A stretch of DNA of 64,000 nt from Alkalihalobacillus sp047302405 (GCF_047302405.1 NZ_CP154853.1:310001-374000); one strand, 5' to 3'. Numbered from the stretch's first letter, positions 41,585 through 49,865 are shown. Translations and numbers: made by a program. Notes: generated from the letters alone by a model not told the origin.

Positions 41585-42919
41585 ATGAAGACATATCAAT
41601 TAATCATTCATTCTGTGACAGTCGTGACAGATTCTTCTATTTTTAAGGCAGATATTGCGGTGGAAGACGGGAAGATTGTCGAACTGACTGAAGCAGGGAT
41701 ATTAAATGCGAAGGCGAAGACTATGATTAATGGGGAAGGTTTACATCTATTTCCAGGTGTGATTGATGTTCATCTTCACTTTAATGAACCGGGGCGGACC
41801 GCTTGGGAAGGATTTGAGACAGGCAGTGCCAGTCTAGCAGCAGGCGGGGTAACGACTTTTTTTGATATGCCACTTAATAGCAATCCACCAACAATCAATC
41901 GAGTGGAGTACGATAAAAAGAATGAGCTTGCGAAACAGAAATCACTTGTAGATTACCGGTTATGGGGTGGTCTTGTTCCGAATAATCTAGATGATTTGCA
42001 GGATTTAGATGAGGCAGGTGTTATTGGGTTTAAAGCTTTTATGTCTGCAAGTGGGACTGATGACTTTGTGTTTTCTGAGGATGAAACTTTGTTAAAAGGA
42101 ATGGAAAAAATCGCTGAACTGGATGGTATCCTTGCTGTACATGCTGAATCCAATAAAATGGTGAATGAACTATCAGAAAAAGCCATCGCAGAAGGAAGAA
42201 CGTCTGTAAAAGATTACAGTGAGGCTAGACCGATTGATTCCGAATTAGAAGCGGTTGAACGAATTTTACGATTTGCCCAACAAACAGGATGTCGTGTTCA
42301 TATTTGCCATGTCAGCAGTCGTAAAGTCATCAAACGAATTTTACAAGCAAAAAGAGCAGGCATTGATGTGACGGTGGAAACATGTCCCCATTATTTATAT
42401 TTTTCATTAGATGAGTTTGAGCAAATAGGAGAATTAGCTAAATGCGCCCCGCCATTAAGACCTCGAGATGAGGTGGAGGAGCTTTGGCAGGCATTAAAAG
42501 CGGGTGAAATTGATTTAGTGAGCTCTGATCATTCTCCATCTCTACCTGAGTTAAAAAAAGGCGAAACGATTTTTGATGTTTGGGGTGGAATTTCTGGCTG
42601 TCAAAGTACATTAAATGTGTTATTAACGGAAGGTTATCATAAGAGAAATTTGGCTTTAACAGATATGGTTCGACTATTAAGCGTTCAACCAGCGAAACGG
42701 TTTAAACTTTACCCCGAAAAAGGGACAATCCAAATTGGTGCCGATGCGGACTTTGTTTTAGTCGATTTAAATGAAGAATTCACGTTAAAAACAGAAGATT
42801 TACAATATCGTCATTCGATAAGTCCGTATGTTGGGGAGAGATTTAAAGGAAAAGTAAAATATACAATTTCTCAAGGTGGAGTTGTTTATGACGACAAGTC
42901 TGGTGTGACAAATAAGTGA
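41585..42919 (+). CDS. pucH: Allantoinase (PucH)
   Basis: The 444-residue cyclic amidohydrolase opens allantoin to allantoate. Metal ligands: DVHLHFNEPG (about 57-66), the carboxylated-Lys region GFKAFMSASGTDDF, HAESNKMV, HICHVSSRKV and the Asp in VSSDHSPSLPELK. FFDMPLNSNPP and GGISGCQSTLNVLL are typical of allantoinases. ATG 41585 follows GAGGAGGGGG. Separated by about 4 kb from pucFG, with no copy of the TAGTTA palindrome seen upstream, although AAAAATATATATTTTT lies at about 41468-41483. It completes the urate-to-ureidoglycine route together with pucF. Confidence 0.94.
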   Translation: MKTYQLIIHSVTVVTDSSIFKADIAVEDGKIVELTEAGILNAKAKTMINGEGLHLFPGVIDVHLHFNEPGRTAWEGFETGSASLAAGGVTTFFDMPLNSNPPTINRVEYDKKNELAKQKSLVDYRLWGGLVPNNLDDLQDLDEAGVIGFKAFMSASGTDDFVFSEDETLLKGMEKIAELDGILAVHAESNKMVNELSEKAIAEGRTSVKDYSEARPIDSELEAVERILRFAQQTGCRVHICHVSSRKVIKRILQAKRAGIDVTVETCPHYLYFSLDEFEQIGELAKCAPPLRPRDEVEELWQALKAGEIDLVSSDHSPSLPELKKGETIFDVWGGISGCQSTLNVLLTEGYHKRNLALTDMVRLLSVQPAKRFKLYPEKGTIQIGADADFVLVDLNEEFTLKTEDLQYRHSISPYVGERFKGKVKYTISQGGVVYDDKSGVTNK

Positions 42920-43049
42920 ATCTTAGTTACTTTTAACTAATCCATCTAAAACCAATTCCGTACCATTGAAAACATGATAAACTAGTACAGTTAAATCGTT
43001 AGGTACATAAAGATAAAACTCGTATTTTTTCAATTTATGAGGAGAAAGT

Positions 43050-43097
43050 ATGGGTTTATACTTCAAAAAAGGTTTGAGAAAGAGGTTAGAAGATTGA
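43050..43097 (+). CDS. Short leader ORF overlapping the YdjM-like gene
   Basis: The 15-codon frame MGLYFKKGLRKRLED starts at ATG 43050, 6 nt after a GAGGAG site, and stops at TGA 43095-43097, which overlaps the TTG start codon (43094-43096) of the next gene. The good ribosome site here and the weaker one in front of the TTG suggest translational coupling. This is read from the sequence; no family is recognised. Confidence 0.45.
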   Translation: MGLYFKKGLRKRLED

Positions 43098-43570
43098 CTG
43101 GAAAAACGCATATTATCGGTGGACTTGCCTTATCGGCCACCGTCGCACAATTCACGAGCTATGACCCATTGGCCTTAATGGTGTCTGGAGCGGTTGGAGG
43201 ATTATTACCAGATATTTGCCATAGTGGGAGTAAAATCGGGAGAAGGTTCCCCCTTTTATCGAAAACGGTCAATACGCTTTTTGGGCATCGGACGTTTACG
43301 CATAGCTTATTGTTTTTATGTATCGTTGCATTTTTAATGAATAAGTTTGTTCCAGTTGAAGCGATTACCATTGGCTTTTTATCAGGCATGATCAGTCACT
43401 ATGTATTGGATTCATTTACTCGGAATGGGATTAAGTTTTTTTATCCGTTAAATTGGACCGTTCGTTTTCCCCTAACAATTAGAACGGGAAGCGCGATAGA
43501 GAATATCATTACCACAGGGTTAACAGTGGTCGTGATTTATTTTACGGTCGGTTTTATTTGGAGCTATTAA
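43094..43570 (+). CDS. YdjM-like membrane-bound metal-dependent hydrolase (DUF457)
   Basis: The 158-residue membrane protein has the family start TGKTHIIGGLALSATVAQF, GAVGGLLPDICHSGSKIGRRFP, FGHRTFTHSLLFLCIVAF and GMISHYVLDSFTRNGIKFFYPL; the His/Asp residues in these segments form the putative metal site. The start TTG 43094 is chosen because members begin MTGKTHIIGG and because a short leader ORF stops over it; the frame is open upstream to 43037 but that ATG has no ribosome site. The biochemical role is unknown; some relatives are LexA-regulated. Confidence 0.8.
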   Translation: MTGKTHIIGGLALSATVAQFTSYDPLALMVSGAVGGLLPDICHSGSKIGRRFPLLSKTVNTLFGHRTFTHSLLFLCIVAFLMNKFVPVEAITIGFLSGMISHYVLDSFTRNGIKFFYPLNWTVRFPLTIRTGSAIENIITTGLTVVVIYFTVGFIWSY

Positions 43571-43607
43571 TATTATCATTAAAGAGTCTGTCTAAAAGCA
43601 CGTAATA

Positions 43608-43655
43608 AAAAAGGGATAAGAAGGTTATTTGAAGCCTCTTTATCCCTTTTTTTAT
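43608..43655 (+). terminator. Terminator after the YdjM-like gene
   Basis: AAAAGGGATAAGAAGG / CCTCTTTATCCCTTTT stem followed by T-run. Confidence 0.85.
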
Positions 43656-43782
43656 TAGATTTATATAAAAACGTGTGTGGAAGTGACATGAAGAAGCTTT
43701 TTCGATATTATTTCCCTCTCATCATCAATCATGTAAAATAAGTAATAGGAATTCTCAAGCTTTGAGTGGAAGGTTGATTCGC

Positions 43783-45210
43783 ATGAATGCTCTTGAAACA
43801 TTACGGATGATTTCAAAAACGTTGAATGAAGGTGATAACTTAGAGGGAATGCTCCAAGCGGTATTGGATGCTTTATTAGAGACGACTGGAATTGAAAGCG
43901 GTTGGATCTTTTTAATGGATGAATCGGGGCAGCAGCAATTAGTCGCTTCTTCTGGTTTGCCGGCTGGATTATCTCATAATGAATGTGAACCTCTAAGAAA
44001 AGGTGGGTGCTGGTGCTTAAATAAATATAAAAACAAAGAGTTAACACATGCGATTAATATTATGAATTGCAAGCGTCTTGAACAAGCGACTCTTCATAAT
44101 TTAGGCAGTACGAATGGCATGGAAAGGCATGCAACCATTCCGATTCAAGCAGGAGAAGAGTCATTTGGATTAATCAATGTTGCGTCGCCAAGAATTGATC
44201 AGTTTACTAATCAGGAGCTAGAGTTGTTTGAAACGGTCGCCTATCAAATTGGGGCAACAGTGAAACGGTTTCGACTCTTTTTACAAGAACAAGTGCGGAC
44301 CAAAATCCTCTCGCAGTTTGGAAAATATATAGCGATAATGAAACAGGAAACGGACGAACGACGTTTTTTGGAGCAGGCGGGTTCGGTTATGCTCACCTTT
44401 TTTGATTGGAGCGGTGTGCAGTTATCGTATGGCACGGAAACGTTTTTTAATGGCGTGAAAAATCGACATATACATAAAGGAACGATTGAATTAGATGGAG
44501 AGGAATTATCATTGATGATATTTTCCAGTCATTTTTCGAAAGAATCAGAGTCGCTTATTCAAGATCTTATGGCCCATTTATCTCTTCATCTTAAGCAAAT
44601 CCAACTTGAAAAAAAACAACAGGTGATCGTACGGACGGAAGAGAGGAATCGTTTAGCACGCGATTTACATGATTCTGTTAATCAGTTATTGTTTTCATTA
44701 ATATTGCATGCAAAGGGGTTAGAAAAACGGGTGGATGATCCGGTGATTCAAGCTTCTGTTCAATCGATTCATGAACTAGGCAATGAAGCTTTAAAGGAAT
44801 TAAAACAGTTAATCTACCAATTACGACCGGAGGGACTAGAGTTTGGTTTAGTGTCTGCGATTAAAAAATATAGTGAGTTAATTGGCTTACAAATTGAGGT
44901 TCAAGCAAAAGGGTTAAAAGCATTATCGGAAGAACGTGAAGTTTGCTTATGGCGAGTACTTCAAGAAGCAATTAATAATTGTAAAAAACATGCTGCAACG
45001 AATAAGATGAGGATTTGCCTCATTTTTTCTGAGGAAAAGGTTGAAGTTTTTATAGAAGATAAAGGGGTAGGATTCGAGAGGAAAGAAATAAAAAAAGGTG
45101 TCGGTATTAGTAGTATGTTAGAGCGAATAAATGAAGTTGGTGGCTCCATTCAAATTGATTCCAATCTAGGAGAAGGAACAAAAATTGCGATTATTTTGCC
45201 GATTAAATAA
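43783..45210 (+). CDS. GAF-domain sensor histidine kinase, NarL-system type (YhcY-like)
   Basis: The 475-residue kinase has no membrane segment. An N-terminal GAF domain (about 20-165) contains a Cys-rich piece (HNECEPLRKGGCWCLNKY) and NHECxxL-like spacing that could hold a metal or Fe-S/redox centre. The HisKA_3 domain has His296 in ARDLHDSVNQLLFSL, and the ATPase has ALKELKQLIYQLRPEGLE, WRVLQEAINNCKKHA and GVGISSMLERINEVGG. ATG 43783 follows GGAAGG; a TTG at 43762 is less likely. It pairs with the regulator at 45243. The domain set resembles B. subtilis YhcY but it is longer. Confidence 0.85.
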   Translation: MNALETLRMISKTLNEGDNLEGMLQAVLDALLETTGIESGWIFLMDESGQQQLVASSGLPAGLSHNECEPLRKGGCWCLNKYKNKELTHAINIMNCKRLEQATLHNLGSTNGMERHATIPIQAGEESFGLINVASPRIDQFTNQELELFETVAYQIGATVKRFRLFLQEQVRTKILSQFGKYIAIMKQETDERRFLEQAGSVMLTFFDWSGVQLSYGTETFFNGVKNRHIHKGTIELDGEELSLMIFSSHFSKESESLIQDLMAHLSLHLKQIQLEKKQQVIVRTEERNRLARDLHDSVNQLLFSLILHAKGLEKRVDDPVIQASVQSIHELGNEALKELKQLIYQLRPEGLEFGLVSAIKKYSELIGLQIEVQAKGLKALSEEREVCLWRVLQEAINNCKKHAATNKMRICLIFSEEKVEVFIEDKGVGFERKEIKKGVGISSMLERINEVGGSIQIDSNLGEGTKIAIILPIK

Positions 45211-45242
45211 AGAGTCTTTTAATTGAGGGGGGAGTGAGACAG

Positions 45243-45887
45243 ATGACGATTAAGGTGATGATTGTTGATGATCATACCGTTGTTCGGAAAGGATTAATTT
45301 ATTTTTTGGAAACAGTGGAAGACTTGACGGTTGTCGGGGAAGCCGAAAATGGAAAAGAGGCCATTGATAAAGTGAAAGACCTCCAACCTGATGTCGTTTT
45401 GATGGATCTTTTAATGCCTGTAATGGATGGAATTGAGGCAACAGAAAAAATGGTGCGTCAGTTTCCAAGGGTCAAGGTGCTTATTTTAAGTAGTTTTTCC
45501 GAACATGACCATGTGATTCCAGCCTTGCAAGCCGGAGCTAGTGGCTATCAATTAAAGGATATTGAGCCCGAACAGTTAGTGGAAACGATCCGAGCTGTAT
45601 ACCTGGGCGAAAGTAAATTGCATGATAAAGTGACTAAATATGTGTTAACGCGTATTTCCAATGTGACTTCTGAGGAAGAAAAGCTCGTGAAATCTTTAAC
45701 GAAGAGAGAAAAGGAAGTTTTAATTGAAATTGCAAAAGGAAAGAGCAACAAAGAAATAGCGGCTGATTTAGAAATTACCGAAAAAACGGTTAAAACCCAC
45801 ATTTCAAATGTTTTTAGCAAAATAGAGGTTAATGATCGAACTCAAGCAGCCTTATTTGCGATTAAATTTAAAATCGCCCATTTTTAA
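45243..45887 (+). CDS. NarL/LuxR-family response regulator (YhcZ-like)
   Basis: The 214-residue regulator has a receiver domain with DD in MIVDDHTVVRKG, Asp55 in VVLMDLLMPVMDG and Lys in GYQLKDIEPEQLV. The C-terminal LuxR helix-turn-helix (about 148-205) shows LTKREKEVLIEIAKGKSNKEIAADLEITEKTVKTHISNVFSKIEV. The length equals B. subtilis YhcZ. ATG 45243 follows GAGGGGGGAG, 32 bp after the kinase gene. The partner kinase is cytosolic, so the system senses an internal signal. Confidence 0.93.
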   Translation: MTIKVMIVDDHTVVRKGLIYFLETVEDLTVVGEAENGKEAIDKVKDLQPDVVLMDLLMPVMDGIEATEKMVRQFPRVKVLILSSFSEHDHVIPALQAGASGYQLKDIEPEQLVETIRAVYLGESKLHDKVTKYVLTRISNVTSEEEKLVKSLTKREKEVLIEIAKGKSNKEIAADLEITEKTVKTHISNVFSKIEVNDRTQAALFAIKFKIAHF

Positions 45888-45899
45888 GGAGGAGGGATT

Positions 45900-45938
45900 G
45901 CCAAAAGCCATTTTATTGGCTTTTAGCAGTCTTTTTCT
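45900..45938 (+). terminator. Terminator after the YhcYZ-like pair
   Basis: GCCAAAAGCCA / TGGCTTTTAGC stem with TTTTAT loop, then AGTCTTTTTCTT. Confidence 0.85.
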
Positions 45939-45997
45939 TATTGTGTATTTGTTTGTATTAGACTATCTACGGCGCAAAGTGGGATAAGCGGCACCAT

Positions 45998-46354
45998 TTA
46001 CTCCATTAATTCAATGACTTCATGGTCTAACCCTTCATAATAAACCACTTTTAATCCATTGCTTAAATGATAAGGGCCATCGCTTGCTGTGAACCCTTTT
46101 TTAGTTAATGCAGTGATTTCTTCCATTAAATTAGGTACTTTTAAGGCAAAGTGGACAGTTGCTGGTTGAGTCTTTCTTACTGTCTGCTTCGAGTGAATGA
46201 GTTCAATGGTGAAGGAATCGAGTTCGATAAAAACAATTTCATCGTCATCCATTAAAAAGCTTTCTCCCACTTTTGCGTCAAAAAAATCCTGATAAAATTG
46301 GAGTGAATTTTGCAAGTGCTGAACTTCAATGCCGATATGGTGTAAGGCGTACAT
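45998..46354 (-). CDS. VOC-family (glyoxalase/epimerase-like) protein
   Basis: The 118-residue protein has the vicinal-oxygen-chelate fold: ALHHIGIEVQHLQNSLQFYQDFF in the first beta-alpha-beta half, ELDSFTIELIHS with a candidate metal Glu, TVHFALKVPNLMEEI in the second half and YYEGLDHEVIELME at the end. Metal ligands would be His5/His6, Glu, His and Glu. It resembles methylmalonyl-CoA epimerase or lactoylglutathione lyase, but the substrate is unknown. It lies 10 bp after the QueA-like gene, in the same operon as that gene and the SDR. Confidence 0.75.
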   Translation of the reverse strand: MYALHHIGIEVQHLQNSLQFYQDFFDAKVGESFLMDDDEIVFIELDSFTIELIHSKQTVRKTQPATVHFALKVPNLMEEITALTKKGFTASDGPYHLSNGLKVVYYEGLDHEVIELME

Positions 46355-46364
46355 TAGCTCCTCC

Positions 46365-47384
46365 TTAAAAAATTAAATTTAAATCGCCAAATTCATGCCA
46401 TAAATATTGCTGTTCCAGTGCGTGTTGATAAGCGACAATAATATAAGCTTCCTCAGTAAAAGCACACAAGAGGTCGAGATGACTCGTATCTGGTTCGTGG
46501 AGGCCTGTTATGAGACCGTCCACCATTTGAAGTGGGTGCTGTTTGTTTATATATAAATCAGTTGTTGCTGTTTCTCCGTTTAGTGGGTTATTTTCTAAAG
46601 TTAATGATTCAAGTGCTCGAACAACGGTCGTGCCGACAGCGATGATTTTCCGACCATGATGTTTGGTCTTTTTGATTAATTCAATCGTCTCTACTGGAAT
46701 TGAATAGGTTTCAGGGTGATTTTTTGGATTTGGCCATTTATTACCACCGTAATAACTAATACCAGCATGTAATTCAAGAAATGCAATTTGAATGCCTGAT
46801 TTTTTAAGTTGCTGAATCAACTTCCACGAAAAGGCTCGACCTGCTGAAGGCATCTCCACTGATCCTGGAACCGAGGCGAAAATCGTTTGATAATCTTGCA
46901 TTGGCCACGGTTCATGGATGTATTCGTAACGGATTGGTGCACCATATTTATAAAGGTACGACAAAATCGGTTCGAATATTTGCTGAAATTCTACAACAAC
47001 TAAAGGAGATTCACTACCAGGGCCCATTATGTTTAGCTGTCCACCCCCTTCAAGTAAGATACAATCTCTCTTTTCATCATTCTGAAAAATTAAGGCTTCC
47101 CATTCTAAATCCGTTATTTTTCGAGCAAGACGAATTTCTATTTTTTGATCTTCGCTTTTTAGTAAAGCAGGAATGGTCCTACTTTTGTTAAAAACAAGTA
47201 AATCGCCAGGTGACAAAAGTTGGGGTAGGTTTGATAAATGGTGATCGGTTACTTCACCTGTTTGTTTATTTAACACCATCATGTTGACTTGAGAACGACT
47301 GTCCTCCCGATATTCAGCTGGAGTATTGGCATGTAAATTGGTCGGAATTTGAAAGGATTGGTGAAGATTATTGACTGTGCTCAT
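46365..47384 (-). CDS. QueA-like S-adenosylmethionine:tRNA ribosyltransferase-isomerase paralogue
   Basis: The 339-residue protein is clearly of the QueA fold: LLSPGDLLVFNKSRTIPALL, YGAPIRYEYIHEPWPMQDYQTIFA, VPGSVEMPSAGRAFSWKLI, AFLELHAGISYYG, and GTTVVRALESL with TDLYINKQHPLQMVDGLITGLHEP. Orthodox QueA has IPPYI and LHVGAGTFxPV at the corresponding points; here they are altered, so this is probably a paralogue rather than the queuosine enzyme. The gene overlaps the SDR stop by one base and precedes the VOC gene, while real queA usually sits with tgt and ruvB. Substrate unknown. Confidence 0.78.
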   Translation of the reverse strand: MSTVNNLHQSFQIPTNLHANTPAEYREDSRSQVNMMVLNKQTGEVTDHHLSNLPQLLSPGDLLVFNKSRTIPALLKSEDQKIEIRLARKITDLEWEALIFQNDEKRDCILLEGGGQLNIMGPGSESPLVVVEFQQIFEPILSYLYKYGAPIRYEYIHEPWPMQDYQTIFASVPGSVEMPSAGRAFSWKLIQQLKKSGIQIAFLELHAGISYYGGNKWPNPKNHPETYSIPVETIELIKKTKHHGRKIIAVGTTVVRALESLTLENNPLNGETATTDLYINKQHPLQMVDGLITGLHEPDTSHLDLLCAFTEEAYIIVAYQHALEQQYLWHEFGDLNLIF

Positions 47385-48106
47385 TATAAATCCCCCTCTA
47401 AATATTCAACGATCTCAAAACGTTTTCCGTTAACAGAGCCTTGATTATGAATAATTTGATCAAAAAGTGGTAAAAGCTGAGTTGGTTTTAACAATGGATA
47501 ATCGCAATGAGGAACAGCAATATCATGCATGACTGTATCCATCTCTCCTGGATCAATCAGGCATGTTTCAACACCTGTATCTTGTAGTTCGTCTGCCCAT
47601 GTTTGGATCAGCCCTTCTACAGCGAATTTAGAAACGCCATAAGCCCCCCATTCAGCAAAACCTGTTTTTCCAGCAGCCGATGTGAGGGTTATAATCAAAC
47701 CTTCATTCCGAGCAAGCATTCCTGCTAGCACTCTTTTCGACATAAGGAACGGATTCATAATATTTACTTGTAACACTTGTTCAAATTGAGTATCTGAATA
47801 GTCGGCAAGCTCCGTTGGGCCAGGCCCAAATATAGACGCATTATTAATAAGAATGTCAATTTTTCCAAAAGAATCCTCGGCAACGGATACGATTCGGTCG
47901 ACATCATTAGCATTTGAAACATCGGCTTCAAGTGCTACAACTTCTGCTCCGAATGATTCGGCTTTTAATTTGACAGGGAGCAATTCTTTTATATTTCGTG
48001 AACAAATAACTAATTGGTTTTGTTTTTTAGCAAAATGATAAGTTAACGCTTCTCCTAATCCTCGTGAAGCTCCAGTAATAAGAATCACTTTTTTGTTTAC
48101 ATTCAT
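47384..48106 (-). CDS. Short-chain dehydrogenase/reductase
   Basis: The 240-residue classical SDR has the cofactor motif TGASRGLGEAL (about 12-22), NNASIFGPGPTEL, the catalytic Ser in TLTSAAGKTGFAEW and Tyr-x3-Lys in YGVSKFAVEGL. The basic residues after the glycine motif (CSRN) suggest NADPH preference. It is the first gene of the SDR - QueA-like - VOC operon; its TAA shares a base with the next ATG, so the first two are translationally coupled. ATG 48106 follows AAAGGAGC on the minus strand. Substrate unknown. Confidence 0.88.
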   Translation of the reverse strand: MNVNKKVILITGASRGLGEALTYHFAKKQNQLVICSRNIKELLPVKLKAESFGAEVVALEADVSNANDVDRIVSVAEDSFGKIDILINNASIFGPGPTELADYSDTQFEQVLQVNIMNPFLMSKRVLAGMLARNEGLIITLTSAAGKTGFAEWGAYGVSKFAVEGLIQTWADELQDTGVETCLIDPGEMDTVMHDIAVPHCDYPLLKPTQLLPLFDQIIHNQGSVNGKRFEIVEYLEGDL

Positions 48107-48232
48107 TTTTTTAGCTCCTTTTATTTGGTTAACTTTATTTTAGAAAAAATAAACTATTTCGACATCGTGGATTAGATGGAGGAATGAGTACCAAAATGGT
48201 CTGAGTGTTTCTACAACTTTTGATGTAGAGGT

Positions 48233-48256
48233 GTATGCAAACGTCTGTTTGTATAC
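48233..48256. promoter_or_regulatory. Inverted repeat upstream of the Mrr-type nuclease gene
   Basis: GTATGCAAAC-GTCT-GTTTGTATAC is a 10-bp inverted repeat with one mismatch. It lies 55-78 bp before the nuclease start, a common operator position. The core resembles, but does not match, the LexA box. Confidence 0.5.
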
Positions 48257-48310
48257 TTTTAGAATTTCAGGTAAAATAGAAGGATATTAAAGCTAAAGGA
48301 ATGAAACAAT

Positions 48311-48931
48311 ATGGCCTTTGAACAACAGCTCCTTTTAATCTTAGTCCTTTTGTTGTTAGTCACAACTGTCATTTGGGTGATCGCACGCAGGTTAAAGAAG
48401 CAGAAATACGATTTAATGAAAATAACGCTTCGTGATATTGATCGAATGAGTGGACATGAATTTGAGGATTATTTGCTCGTTTTATTTGCCGCTATAGGCG
48501 TGGGAACGATTTATCAAACGAAAAAAAGCCGTGATTTCGGAGCGGATATGGTTTTTTATAATGATGAAAATGAAAAAGTTGTCCTGCAAGCAAAAAGGTA
48601 TACAGATAAATTAGGGTTATCAGCGGTACAAGAGATTTACGCAGCAAGGGCTTTTTATGAGGCTGAAAAAAGTATAATTGTCACAAGTACGGATAAAATA
48701 TCAGACCCATGTTATCAATTAGCGGCGGCGACTCAGGTCGGAATTATTGACCGGCAAGGACTCGATGAATTAATAAAATCATTTAAAAAAGGAAAAGGAG
48801 ACCGAGCAATTCAACTGATTGTCGAGGCGACTTCAGGTCAAAACTATCAATACATTGATACCCTTGAAAGGCTTGAAACGAATAAAACAACGGTAAAAGC
48901 AGGTGAATATTTTTACCGAAAGAGAGGATAA
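48311..48931 (+). CDS. Membrane-anchored Mrr-type restriction endonuclease-like protein
   Basis: The 206-residue protein has one N-terminal TM helix (LLLILVLLLLVTTVIWVIA, about 7-25), a basic stretch, and an intact Mrr catalytic domain: DRMSGHEFEDYLLVLFAAIG with the N-terminal Glu, RDFGADMVFY with the catalytic Asp, VVLQAKRYTDKLGLSAVQEIYAARAFYEAEKSIIVTS with the QxK motif, and a C-terminal region. Mrr enzymes cut modified or foreign DNA; the membrane anchor suggests action on incoming DNA or at the envelope, which is inference. ATG 48311 follows AAAGGAATG. Confidence 0.82.
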   Translation: MAFEQQLLLILVLLLLVTTVIWVIARRLKKQKYDLMKITLRDIDRMSGHEFEDYLLVLFAAIGVGTIYQTKKSRDFGADMVFYNDENEKVVLQAKRYTDKLGLSAVQEIYAARAFYEAEKSIIVTSTDKISDPCYQLAAATQVGIIDRQGLDELIKSFKKGKGDRAIQLIVEATSGQNYQYIDTLERLETNKTTVKAGEYFYRKRG

Positions 48932-48970
48932 AAAAATCTGCAAGGCCAGTTGACTTTGCAGATCATTGTT
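48931..48970. terminator. Bidirectional terminator between nuclease and GbsR-like genes
   Basis: AAATCTGCAA / TTTGCAGAT stem with an 11-nt loop between the two converging genes; T-rich on the minus side and TTGTTTTATT on the plus side. Confidence 0.75.
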
Positions 48971-49516
48971 TTATTCTTTTTTGGGAATAATGTTATAAAT
49001 TTCACCTGATTCGAACAAGTGGATGACCTCTTGGAGCCATTCATAATATTTTCTGGCGTGATCCATTTTTTGATAATCATTTTGAATGGCTTGCTGAAGC
49101 AGTTCGTCCTCATTATTTGATAACGCTTTTAAAATATGGGAATGCTGTTCAACGGCTTTTAAGTTATTATCAACAGATGTTCTCCATCTTTTCACAAAGA
49201 CAGCAGAGAAGGATTTATACCAATCTTCTTCAGATTGATATAAGTCTTTGCGAACACCTTTTTGCCAAACACGGTCGACCATATTTGCTTCCAGGAGTGT
49301 TCGAATTCCTGTACTCATGCTCGTTTTGCTCATCCCTATTGCGTGACTCATTTCATCCAATGTCATGGGGTCTTTTGCAAAAAGAACGGTTCCATACAAT
49401 CTTCCAACCGATTGTGTAATTCCATACATATGAATGTTTTTAGATAGTTCATGTGAAAATTCTTCACGTGCGAGTTCGAGCCTCTCCCAATCAATATGCT
49501 CTTTTTTTTCAACCAT
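48971..49516 (-). CDS. GbsR/OpcR-family MarR-type transcriptional regulator
   Basis: The 181-residue protein is of the GbsR/OpcR group: SVGRLYGTVLFAKDPMTLDEMSHAIGMSKTSMSTGIRTLLEANMVDRVWQKGVRKDLY forms the winged helix-turn-helix, followed by a helical effector domain. In Bacillus these proteins repress choline/glycine-betaine uptake and synthesis genes. It is divergent from opuA, consistent with osmotic and betaine control of that operon. ATG 49516 follows GGGGAGGACAAG. The GTAC-type palindromes at 49785-49824 in the 396-bp spacer are candidate targets. Confidence 0.88.
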   Translation of the reverse strand: MVEKKEHIDWERLELAREEFSHELSKNIHMYGITQSVGRLYGTVLFAKDPMTLDEMSHAIGMSKTSMSTGIRTLLEANMVDRVWQKGVRKDLYQSEEDWYKSFSAVFVKRWRTSVDNNLKAVEQHSHILKALSNNEDELLQQAIQNDYQKMDHARKYYEWLQEVIHLFESGEIYNIIPKKE

Positions 49517-49784
49517 TCTAACTTGTCCTCCCCAAGTAGATTCATTATGAGCTCTTGCCCTACCCCAATTTGGTTTCTTTACTAGATTTTTTAGAATTTT
49601 TTCATTCTTTTTATTTATTCTTTTTAGGTTTCGCCTTATTTTAAAAAGGGTAAACCTTATCAGTCCGATTTAAAAACGTTACTTATAAAGATATTATCAA
49701 AAATGTGAAAAAGGTGAAAGTGCTCAAATTTGGATGATCCCTTAGCATTTGCTAGGATTACTAAGAATCTCTTTCGTAATGTCT

Positions 49785-49824
49785 GTACAGTTTAAACTGT
49801 ACGTAATAAATAAACAATACGTAC
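49785..49824. promoter_or_regulatory. Clustered GTAC-centred palindromes upstream of opuA
   Basis: GTACAGTTTAAACTGTAC (49785-49802) is a perfect 18-bp palindrome, and GTACGTA (49799-49805) pairs with TACGTAC (49818-49824). The two share the GTAC at 49799. They sit just upstream of the inferred opuA promoter, so they are likely binding sites of the neighbouring GbsR-like protein. The rest of 49517-49912 shows no gene. Confidence 0.6.
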
Positions 49825-49836
49825 TGAATATAGAGA

Positions 49837-49865
49837 TTGTTGTTAATTTTACAAAAGGCTATAGT
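49837..49865 (+). promoter_or_regulatory. Inferred promoter of opuAA-AB-AC
   Basis: TTGTTG at 49837-49842 and TATAGT at 49860-49865 with 17 bp between. It is about 50 bp upstream of the opuAA start. Confidence 0.5.

Noticed and set aside
41581..41637. Short out-of-frame ATG just before pucH
   Set aside because: The frame ends after about 20 codons and overlaps pucH; the allantoinase start at 41585 matches the family N-terminus and has a good ribosome site.
48233..48256. LexA (SOS) box
   Set aside because: CAAAC-N4-GTTTG differs from the Bacillus consensus CGAACRNRYGTTYC at key positions; kept only as an unassigned inverted repeat.
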